A stretch of 64,000 bases of DNA from contig BPGE01000001.1 of the NCBI GenBank assembly GCA_026002875.1, positions 2,356,001 to 2,420,000 of the forward strand, in the 5' to 3' direction. Positions 9,162 to 16,445 of this stretch are shown here, one piece after another. The translations under genes were made by a program, and so were the position numbers. The first letter of the stretch is position 1; every line of letters starts with the position of its first letter. The notes beneath the pieces were generated by a model. That model did no database searches and was not told the DNA's origin. It saw nothing but the letters and a program-made list of their open reading frames with translations. The DNA is from Bryobacteraceae bacterium. Lineage in GTDB: Bacteria; Acidobacteriota; Terriglobia; Bryobacterales; Bryobacteraceae.

Positions 9162-10973
9162 ATGTGGAGAATCGCCCGCTCAGCGTGTCTCGTGTTCCTG
9201 GCCGCCGCGCTCTCGGCCCAGCCTCCGCAGCCGGAACAGGAACAGCCGAAACAGCAGGATTCCCTTCCACCACGCCGGGACGTGATTGTCGTCACCGGAA
9301 CCTGGGAGCCGCTGCCGCTGGAAGAAGCCGACCGCTCCGTCGCTTCCCTCCCCGTGAAGGAACAGTCCCTGCTCTTCTTCAACATGATCGACTTCCTGCA
9401 GCTGGACTCCTCCCTCGACGTGCGGCGGCGCGCGCCCGGCGGCGTGCAGACGGATCTGTCCATCCGCGGCGCCACGTTCGGTCAGACTCTGGTTCTGCTC
9501 AACGGCCGCCGCATGAACGACCCCCAGTCCGGGCACCATTCGCTCGACATCCCGGCGCCTCTGGATGCAGTGAAAGCCGTCGAGGTGCTGCGCGGCTCCG
9601 GCTCGGCGCTGTACGGCTCGGATGCGCTCGGCGGCGTGGTCAACATTCTCACCGCGCCGCCGGAAGGATGGCAGGCGCGCCTGCGGCTGGCGGGCGGCAG
9701 CTTCGGCACGCAGCAGCAGATGGCCACGCTTTCCGGCTCCATCGGCAAGGCAGCGCAGTCGCTGTCCGTCTCCCGCGATTTCAGCCGCGGATTCATGCCG
9801 AACCGGGATTTCCGCAACCTTGCGGCCAGTTCCCACACTCTTGTCGAATCCCGCCATGGCCGCACGGGGCTGGACCTCGGATACGCGGACAAGCCGTTTG
9901 GCGCGCAGGATTTCTACGGTCCGTATCCTTCCTGGGAGCGGACCAAAACGTGGTTCGCCGGGCTGCATCACAACTTCCCCGAGAAGTGGGAAGCTGCGCT
10001 GAGCTACCGCCGCCACTCGGACCTCTTCTACCTGTTCCGGGACAACCCGCAGCGCTACCAGAACCACCATGTCGCCGACGGTCTGCACGCCTCCCTGCGC
10101 CGCAGCAGCCGCTGGCAGAATGGCGTCACGCTGCACACCGGGGCGGAGGCGTTCACGGACCATATCGAGTCGTCCAACCTCGGCGTGCACAGCCGCGCCC
10201 GCGGAGCGGCTTACGCGGCGCTCGACGTGCGGGCGCTGCGCCGCTTCTCCCTGTCTCTTGGCCTTCGCAGCGAAAGCTACCGCGGCGCCTTCGATCAGCT
10301 GAGCCCCACGCTCGCCGGCGGCTGGTGGGCCAGTCCGCGGCTGAAACTTCGCGCCTCCGTCAGCCGCGCCTATCGCCTGCCCACGTTCACCGATCTTTAC
10401 TACCGCGACCCCGCCAACCGCGGCAACGCCTCGCTCCGGCCGGAAACCGCCTGGAGCTATGAAACCGGCGCCGAATACCGCCCGTCGGGCTCATGGCGCC
10501 TGCAGGGCACGCTGTTCCACCGCCGCGACCGCGACGGCATCGACTATGCCAGCGCCTCTCCGCTCGGCCCCTGGGAGGCGCGCAACATCACGCGATTGAA
10601 TTTCACGGGCGTGGAAGCCTCGGCCTCCTGGCGCCGGCGGGCTCACCTGGCGGAGTTTTCCTACACGGGAATGCGCGCGGTTTCCTCTCTTCCGGAAGGG
10701 ATTTTCACGAAATACGTGATGAATTATCCCATCCATTCCGGCGTGTTCACCTGGACCGGAACGGCCGGAAAATTCACCGCTCGCACGCGGCTGGGCGCCG
10801 TGGAACGCCGGGCCCGTGCTCCATACGCGGTCTGGGATGCCGCGCTCGCCTGGCGCGGCCGCCGTCTCTCGCCTTTCATTCAGGCGGCAAACCTCGCCAA
10901 CACCCGCTACGAGGAGATTCTCCGCGTCCCCATGCCCGGCCGGACCCTGCTGGCCGGGATCGAGCTCCGCTGA
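9162..10973 (+). CDS. TonB-dependent outer-membrane receptor
   Basis: A 603-residue receptor with a signal peptide (about residues 1-22 ending in LSAQ), a Pro/Gln-rich linker and a plug domain. Plug motifs are RDVIVVTGTWEP (TonB-box region), TDLSIRGATFGQTLVLLNGRRMNDP and VEVLRGSGSALYGSDALGGVVNI. A 22-strand beta-barrel-type region follows, with the usual terminal aromatic-rich strands. The plug resembles the BtuB/vitamin-siderophore group, but the ligand cannot be assigned. ATG 9162 is chosen over an in-frame GTG at 9156. No riboswitch was recognised before it. The following PhoD-like gene is 54 bp away. Confidence 0.9.
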   Translation: MWRIARSACLVFLAAALSAQPPQPEQEQPKQQDSLPPRRDVIVVTGTWEPLPLEEADRSVASLPVKEQSLLFFNMIDFLQLDSSLDVRRRAPGGVQTDLSIRGATFGQTLVLLNGRRMNDPQSGHHSLDIPAPLDAVKAVEVLRGSGSALYGSDALGGVVNILTAPPEGWQARLRLAGGSFGTQQQMATLSGSIGKAAQSLSVSRDFSRGFMPNRDFRNLAASSHTLVESRHGRTGLDLGYADKPFGAQDFYGPYPSWERTKTWFAGLHHNFPEKWEAALSYRRHSDLFYLFRDNPQRYQNHHVADGLHASLRRSSRWQNGVTLHTGAEAFTDHIESSNLGVHSRARGAAYAALDVRALRRFSLSLGLRSESYRGAFDQLSPTLAGGWWASPRLKLRASVSRAYRLPTFTDLYYRDPANRGNASLRPETAWSYETGAEYRPSGSWRLQGTLFHRRDRDGIDYASASPLGPWEARNITRLNFTGVEASASWRRRAHLAEFSYTGMRAVSSLPEGIFTKYVMNYPIHSGVFTWTGTAGKFTARTRLGAVERRARAPYAVWDAALAWRGRRLSPFIQAANLANTRYEEILRVPMPGRTLLAGIELR

Positions 10974-10990
10974 TCCCGCCGCGACGGGAT
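10973..10990 (+). terminator. weak hairpin after the TonB receptor gene
   Basis: ATCCCG and CGGGAT pair around a 6-base loop starting at the last base of the stop codon. There is no T-run after it, so it may be only a weak or Rho-assisted end, or chance. Confidence 0.25.
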
Positions 10991-11027
10991 TGACACCGGC
11001 CGCAGGCTGCATTAAGAAACCTGCGTG

Positions 11028-12407
11028 ATGAGGTATTGCGCATTTTTCGTCCCGGCTTTGCTTCTCGCTCAGGGCCCCTACCTTGCGGAAGGCTTGCGGA
11101 TCGGCGAGATCACGGAAAACTCGGCATCGGTGCGTTTCCGTCTTTCGCAGCAGCCCCGGCAGAACAAAGGGCGGTACGAGCCGCCGAAGTACGAAGGCCA
11201 GCGCCCCCCGGCGCTTCCCGAGGACCAGGATCCCTGGCTCCTGCCCGGCGGCGTGCCCGGACTGCCCGGCCGCGCGCGGCTCTGGGTGGCCACGCGCCCG
11301 GATATGAAAGACGCCAAACCCGGCGAGTGGCTCCAGGCGGAAACCAAAAGCGACTTCGTCCTGAAAACCTCCTTCACCGGCCTTCGCCCGGGAAGAACCT
11401 ATTACGTCGGCGTGGAAATCCACTCGAAACCCGACAAACCCGCGGCATCCTTCACTACCGCTCCGGAATCGAACCGCCGCGCGCCAGTCAAATTCACCGC
11501 GGTCACCTGCCTTGCCTACCGTTCTCTCGACCATGAAGAGGGATTTGAAATCTTCCCGTCCATGGAGAAAATCGCCCCGCAATTTGTCGTATTCGCCGGG
11601 GACAATGTCTATTACGACAACGACCCGCCTCTGGCCAACACCACCGAGGCCGCCCGCTATCACTGGCAGCGCCTCTACGCCATGCCCCGCCCCCTGGCCT
11701 TCTTCTCCAGGACCCCGCAATACTGGATGAAGGACGATCACGACACGCTCTGCGACGATTGCTGGCCCGGCCGCGATCCGGACTGGATGAAGCCGATGAC
11801 CTTCGCCGAAGGGCAGCGGATTTTCCTCGAACAGACGCCCATTGAAGGAAAAACCTACCGGACCTTCCGCTGGGGCAAAAGCCTGCAGATCTGGCTCCTG
11901 GAGGGCCGCGATTCCCGGTCCCCGAACGACGCGCCCGACGGCCCCGCGAAAACCATCCTCGGCGCCGAACAGAAAGCCTGGCTGAAGTCGACGCTCGACC
12001 AGAGCGACGCGGACTGGCGCATTATCATCAGCCCCACTCCCTGGGTCGGCCCCGACCGCCCCGATAAGGCCGACAATTACGCCAATGCCGCCTTCGCGAC
12101 GGAAGGGAAGGAAATGCGCGCCTGGGCGTCGCAGAAGAAAAATGTCGTCGTCATTTGCGGCGACCGCCACTGGCAATATCATTCCGTGGACCCCGAGACC
12201 GGGCTGCACGAGTTCAGCACGGGTCCCGCGTCAGACTCGCACGCCGGAGGCAGCCCGGGCGAGGACAAGCGCTACCACCGCTTCCATCGCGTGGCCGGCG
12301 GCTTCCTCAGCGTGAGTGTCGAACCATCCGCTGCGGGCAGCAGGCTGATTCTGCGCCACCACGACGTCAAAGGCGCCGTCGTGTACGAATTCTCCTTGGG
12401 CAGCTGA
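11028..12407 (+). CDS. PhoD-like metallophosphatase, exported
   Basis: The 459-residue protein has a short hydrophobic leader (MRYCAFFVPALLLAQG) and an N-terminal beta-sandwich-like region with PGRTYYVGVEI as in PhoD-type enzymes. A calcineurin-like catalytic domain follows. Metal-binding motifs are FAGDNVYYDND near residue 195, KDDHDT near 237 and CGDRHWQYH near 380. PhoD enzymes hydrolyse phosphomonoesters or phosphodiesters outside the cytoplasm; the substrate here is unknown. ATG 11028 directly follows an alternative GTG. The spacer after it holds a large tandem repeat array. Confidence 0.82.
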   Translation: MRYCAFFVPALLLAQGPYLAEGLRIGEITENSASVRFRLSQQPRQNKGRYEPPKYEGQRPPALPEDQDPWLLPGGVPGLPGRARLWVATRPDMKDAKPGEWLQAETKSDFVLKTSFTGLRPGRTYYVGVEIHSKPDKPAASFTTAPESNRRAPVKFTAVTCLAYRSLDHEEGFEIFPSMEKIAPQFVVFAGDNVYYDNDPPLANTTEAARYHWQRLYAMPRPLAFFSRTPQYWMKDDHDTLCDDCWPGRDPDWMKPMTFAEGQRIFLEQTPIEGKTYRTFRWGKSLQIWLLEGRDSRSPNDAPDGPAKTILGAEQKAWLKSTLDQSDADWRIIISPTPWVGPDRPDKADNYANAAFATEGKEMRAWASQKKNVVVICGDRHWQYHSVDPETGLHEFSTGPASDSHAGGSPGEDKRYHRFHRVAGGFLSVSVEPSAAGSRLILRHHDVKGAVVYEFSLGS

Positions 12408-12501
12408 GCGCACACTGCCCCCCTGCGCGAAACCGCCCCCGGGGTGCGAGCCGCGCGCGAATGACCGCTGACTCCCGGCGGCTCACAACCGTGCCTCGCT
12501 G

Positions 12502-13195
12502 CCCTCTCCCAACGGATTTCCCCTCGCGCTTGCGCGAGGACTGCATCCCAACTGTGCCGCCCATGCCCTCTCCTTCGGATTTCCCCTCGCGCTTGCGCGA
12601 GGACTGCATCCCAACTGTGCCGCCCGTGCCCTCTCCTTCGGGTTTCCCCTCGGCCTTGGCCGAGGGCTGCATCCCAACTGTGCCGCCCGTGCCCTCTCCT
12701 TCGGATTTCCCCTCGCGCTTGCGCGAGGGCTGCATCCCAACTGTGCCGCCCGTGCCCTCTCCTTCGGGTTTCCCCTCGGCCTTGGCCGAGGGCTGCATCC
12801 CAACTGTGCCGCCCGTGCCCTCTCCTTCGGGTTTCCCCTCGCGCTTGCGCGAGGGCTGCATCCCAACTGTGCCGCCCGTGCCCTCTCCTTCGGATTTCCC
12901 CTCGGCCTTGGCCGAGGACTGCATCCCAACTGTGCCGCCCGTGCCCTCTCCTTCGGATTTCCCCTCGCGCTTGCGCGAGGGCTGCATCCCAACTGTGCCG
13001 CCCGTGCCCTCTCCTTCGGATTTCCCCTCGGCCTTGGCCGAGGACTGCATCCCAACTGTGCCGCCCGTGCCCTCTCCTTCGGATTTCCCCTCGCGCTTGC
13101 GCGAGGGCTGCATCCCAACTGTGCCGTCCGTGCCCTCTCCTTCGGATTTCCCCTCGCGCTTGCGCGAGGGCTGCATCCCAACCCTGCCCCCCAGG
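12502..13195. repeat. tandem array of eleven 63-bp hairpin units
   Basis: Eleven near-identical units begin at 12502, 12566, 12629, 12692, 12755, 12818, 12881, 12944, 13007, 13070 and 13133; the first is 64 bp, the rest 63 bp. Each holds a GC-rich hairpin with 8-9 paired bases and a TT loop. Two stem versions occur: A = CCCTCGCGC/GCGCGAGGG and B = CCCTCGGCC/GGCCGAGGG, in the order A A B A B A B A B A A. The two versions differ by two swapped base pairs, so pairing is kept. Other changes are ggattt/gggttt before the stem and gagga/gaggg after it. The whole 12408-13371 spacer between the phosphatase and hydrolase genes holds no credible gene; flanks 12408-12501 and 13196-13371 look unique. Long reading frames cross the array on both strands only because 63 is a multiple of three. 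Confidence 0.93.
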
Positions 13196-13371
13196 CTGCG
13201 ACAGCAGGCGGTCTCCAACAAGACCATGCGGGTGACCACTCGTTCCTGCCTCGTTGCGGGCTCTGGTCAGCGTAGCTCCAGCCCCTGCCCCCGTGTTGCT
13301 GTCTCGCATGGCCCCCGGCCCTCCCTTGTCCGCGCACGCAGGACTCTGATACCAATCAGGCAGGAGTTTCC

Positions 13372-15438
13372 ATGCATCGGAGAACTTTCCTCGCCGTTTC
13401 TGCTCTTTCCGCAGCCGCTCCCCTGCCAGCCCGAGCGCAGCGCCTGGGCGAATGGACGGCCCTCGGCACGCTGGCCGAAAAAGACGGCGCCACGCCCATC
13501 GACGGCGCACGCTGGTTCGAGGCCGAAAAGACGGGCGACGGCATGGCCTACAGCTTCCGCCCCGGACTGCTGGCGGGCGCGAAAGCCATCGCCTGCGACA
13601 TGCTGATCGACGGCCGCGACGTCGTCGCTTTCCGCATCACGCTGGGCGAAGGCGAAAAGGGACGCCGCTTCCGCTTTGATTTCGGCGGACTGCCGCAGTG
13701 CAGTTTCCGCGTGCGGATGGACCTGTCGCTCGTCGACCAGAACCGCTGGATGGCGGACCGCGAAGCCGCGTTCCTCAAGCCTCTCTGCGGAGGAGACCGC
13801 GTGGACCTCGCCCTGGTCGACCGGTTGACCTTCACCGTGCTGCGCAAGGCTCCGCGCACCGCCCGCTGGTGCATGACCGATCTTCAGGTGCTTCCGAGAA
13901 TGCCCGAAAAGCCGGCCGAGCCCGTGCTGCCGAAAGGCCCCCTGATCGACGAGTTCGGCCAGAGCACGCTGCACGAGTGGCCCGGAAAGACCCGCAGCGC
14001 GGATGAACTGAAGCAGCGCCTCTCCGTGCAGCTCCAGCTGGCGCCGGAACAGAAGTGGCCGGAAACGTTTTCCCGCTGGGGCGGCTGGAAAGAGCGGAAA
14101 CTGGGCGAGGGCAGCGGCTTCTTCGCGGTGAAGAATGAAGGCGGCCGCTGGTGGCTGGTCGACCCGGACGGCTACGCCTTCTGGTCCACCGGGCTCGACT
14201 GCGTGCGCGTGGACTGCGAGGCGCGCGTCGACGGGCTCGAGACGGCGCTGAAATGGCGCCCGGAAAAGCCCGAATACGAAGCCGCCTGGAGCCAGGACCG
14301 CCCCGGTCGCCAGGGGGCGCGATTCGTCAATTTCCTCGCCGCCAATTTCATCCGCGTCTTCGGCAGCGAGGGATGGCGCGAAAAGTGGGCCGCCATCGCC
14401 CTGGCCGAGATGCGCCGCCTCCGCTTCAACACCGTCGCCAACTGGAGCGAGTGGGAGATCGCCGCCCGAGCCTCGTTCCCCTATGTCCGCCCCCTGAATT
14501 TCCGCCCGGCGCGCAGCGGCGCCATCTACCGCGACTTTCCCGACATCTTCCATCCCGGCTTCGAGCAGGACGCCGCCGACTTCGCCCGCCAGCTCGAGAG
14601 CACGGCGAAAGACCCGGCCTTCATCGGCTACTTCCTCATGAACGAGCCCACCTGGGGCTTCTCGTCCGAGCTGCCCGCCGCCGGCATGCTCTACACGTCA
14701 GACCTCTGCCACACGCGCGAGGAACTCGCCCGCTGGCTGGCAGGAAAATACGAAACCGCCGCCGCGCTCTCGAAAGCCTGGTCCATGGAGGTGACTTTCG
14801 ACCAGATCGCCCGCGGGCGCTGGCGCAGGCCGCTCTCCAGAGAGTCGCAAGCCGACCTGCGCGAGTTCAGCGTGCGGATGGTGGAGCGCTACTTCACGGC
14901 GCTGTCCCGCGCCTGCCGCAAGGTGGACCCCAACCACCTGAACCTGGGCATGCGCTGGGCCGGCGTGCCCCCCGAGTGGGCCGTGGCCGGCATGAAGAGC
15001 TTCGATGTCTTCAGCCTGAACAACTACCGCGAGAAGCTCCCCCGCGACGTCTCGGACAGGATCCACGCCATGCTCGGCATGCCCGTGCTGATTGGCGAGT
15101 GGCACTTCGGCGCGCTGGACGCGGGGTTGCCAGCCACCGGACTCGGCCACGTCCGGACGCAGGCCGACCGCGGCCGCGCCTACCGCGTCTATCTCGAGGA
15201 CGCCGCCGCCAACCCCAACTGCGTGGGCGCGCACTGGTTCACGATGTACGACCAGAGCGCGCTGGGCCGTTTCGACGGCGAGAACTACAACATCGGCTTC
15301 CTCGACATCTGCAACCGGCCGTATGCGGAAATCTGCGCCGCAGCCGCAGCTTCTCACGAGCGCATGTACCAGGTCGCTTCCGGCGCGGCAGAGCCTTTCT
15401 CCGACGCGCCGGAATACCTGCCGATACTCAGCGTCTGA
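13372..15438 (+). CDS. exported glycoside hydrolase, clan GH-A (agarase/beta-galactosidase-like)
   Basis: The 688-residue protein starts with a Tat-like signal (HRRTFLAVSALSAAAPLPARA). An N-terminal beta-sandwich-like region of about 200 residues follows, then a TIM-barrel. GH-A features are the acid/base glutamate in FLMNEPTWGF near residue 424 and a likely nucleophile in LIGEWHFGALD near residue 573. The segment GRWWLVDPDGYAFWSTGLDCVRVD resembles agarase-like and GH42/GH50-like enzymes. The polysaccharide it acts on is not known. AGGAG precedes ATG 13372. It follows the hairpin repeat array. Confidence 0.72.
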   Translation: MHRRTFLAVSALSAAAPLPARAQRLGEWTALGTLAEKDGATPIDGARWFEAEKTGDGMAYSFRPGLLAGAKAIACDMLIDGRDVVAFRITLGEGEKGRRFRFDFGGLPQCSFRVRMDLSLVDQNRWMADREAAFLKPLCGGDRVDLALVDRLTFTVLRKAPRTARWCMTDLQVLPRMPEKPAEPVLPKGPLIDEFGQSTLHEWPGKTRSADELKQRLSVQLQLAPEQKWPETFSRWGGWKERKLGEGSGFFAVKNEGGRWWLVDPDGYAFWSTGLDCVRVDCEARVDGLETALKWRPEKPEYEAAWSQDRPGRQGARFVNFLAANFIRVFGSEGWREKWAAIALAEMRRLRFNTVANWSEWEIAARASFPYVRPLNFRPARSGAIYRDFPDIFHPGFEQDAADFARQLESTAKDPAFIGYFLMNEPTWGFSSELPAAGMLYTSDLCHTREELARWLAGKYETAAALSKAWSMEVTFDQIARGRWRRPLSRESQADLREFSVRMVERYFTALSRACRKVDPNHLNLGMRWAGVPPEWAVAGMKSFDVFSLNNYREKLPRDVSDRIHAMLGMPVLIGEWHFGALDAGLPATGLGHVRTQADRGRAYRVYLEDAAANPNCVGAHWFTMYDQSALGRFDGENYNIGFLDICNRPYAEICAAAAASHERMYQVASGAAEPFSDAPEYLPILSV

Positions 15439-15453
15439 GACGGGATCGCCGGC

Positions 15454-15867
15454 TCAGGCCGACAGCAGCTTCACGGCCTTTTTGATGTCGCCCTGCGCAA
15501 CCTGAATCAGAGCCCCGAAGCGGCCTTCGCCCGAAGCGATCGCCTGCATTGCATGGATGCCGATGCCTGCCGCAGCCAGCTTCGCCGTGGCGTCGGCCGC
15601 CGCCCCCGGGCGGTCCTCGCCGTTCCAGCAGATGACATTCTGCTTCGGTCCGCACTCCAGCTTCAGCTTCTTTGCGGCTTTCGCGAACAGCTTCGGGTCC
15701 GCGGGCACCAGGTCGAACTGCGCTTTCTTGCCCTTCACCGGATAGGCCCACAGTCCGAGCAGATTCACTCCGGCGTCGCGCAGGGTCCCCAGGAGCTTGG
15801 CGCCTTCTCCCGTCTTGTTCGGCACGGTCACGGAATAATACGGCAGCACGGCAATGTTGTCACCCAT
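15454..15867 (-). CDS. ACT-domain protein
   Basis: A 137-residue cytoplasmic protein built from two ACT-like beta-alpha-beta repeats: residues about 8-70 (YYSVTVPNKTGEGAKLLGTLRDAGVNLLGLWAYP) and about 78-137 (NGEDRPGAAADATAKLAAAGIGIHAM). ACT domains bind small ligands, most often amino acids, and there is no catalytic domain attached. It may be a free-standing sensor, but the ligand is unknown. It ends 15 bp from the convergent hydrolase gene. Confidence 0.75.
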   Translation of the reverse strand: MGDNIAVLPYYSVTVPNKTGEGAKLLGTLRDAGVNLLGLWAYPVKGKKAQFDLVPADPKLFAKAAKKLKLECGPKQNVICWNGEDRPGAAADATAKLAAAGIGIHAMQAIASGEGRFGALIQVAQGDIKKAVKLLSA

Positions 15868-15920
15868 CGGTTTCTCCTTCAGCAGAGGACGGTATCAGAC
15901 CGATTGTATCCCGAAGACCG

Positions 15921-15968
15921 AAAAAAACGGCGGCTTGCCGGGGAAATTTCTTTCCCCGGCAGCCGCCG
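15921..15968 (-). terminator. strong Rho-independent terminator
   Basis: On the minus strand an 18-bp stem with one bulged base (arms 15968-15951 and 15946-15928, loop of four) is followed by seven T (15927-15921). It lies 25 bp after the stop of the small exported protein gene at 15994 and separates that gene from the ACT gene. Confidence 0.85.
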
Positions 15969-15993
15969 ACGCGATGCAGCGTGCAGGCAAAAA

Positions 15994-16395
15994 TCAGGAA
16001 GCTGGCACGCGCTTGGCCTCGAAGGGCCGCCCCTGCCCCTGGCCGCCCTCCCGGCGCGACGTGCCCTTCAGCATGTCGCCCTCGACGGTGCCTTCATAGA
16101 CGGAGGTCATCGTGCCATTCGGCGTCTCCATCACGGTCTTGAACGAAAACTTGTTGCCTTCGATTTTGCCTTCCTGGATCTCCATCGTGCGCGGCTCCAT
16201 CTGGCCGAACTGCATGGAGACGGTCCCGGTCAGCTTGCTGCCGTCCGATTTCAGGTCGAAGGTCTGGCGGACGGTCACTTCCTCGCCGCCGCGGTTCATG
16301 GTGCGCTCCGACACCCATTTGCCGTCGATCTGCCCGGCGACGGCCAGACCGGCGGCCACGAGAAGAACAGTCAAAATGGAGAGACAGGTTTTCAT
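15994..16395 (-). CDS. small exported protein of unknown function
   Basis: A 133-residue protein with a clear signal peptide (KTCLSILTVLLVAAGLAVAGQ). A single beta-rich domain follows (GKWVSERTMNRGGEEVTVRQTFDLKSDGSKLTGTVSMQ), with repeated strand-turn-strand patterns like those of lipocalin-type or DUF-type periplasmic proteins common in Acidobacteria. ATG 16395 is selected because AAGGAG lies 7-8 bp upstream and the signal peptide begins there; the open frame itself extends to 16464. Divergent from priA, with 50 bp between the starts. A strong terminator follows. Confidence 0.7.
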   Translation of the reverse strand: MKTCLSILTVLLVAAGLAVAGQIDGKWVSERTMNRGGEEVTVRQTFDLKSDGSKLTGTVSMQFGQMEPRTMEIQEGKIEGNKFSFKTVMETPNGTMTSVYEGTVEGDMLKGTSRREGGQGQGRPFEAKRVPAS

Positions 16396-16445
16396 CAGGT
16401 GCTCCTTCAAGCGCAGAAGCGCAGACGGAACGCCCCAGGTTACGC

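Noticed and set aside
12502-13195. CRISPR array
   Set aside because: The units abut directly, with no unique spacers, and no cas gene is present.
12155-13606. Long open frames across the 63-bp repeat array on both strands (290-483 residues)
   Set aside because: 63 is divisible by three, so any stop-free unit gives a long frame in several phases. No ribosome site or signal peptide supports them, and the unit changes keep hairpin pairing rather than a protein sequence.
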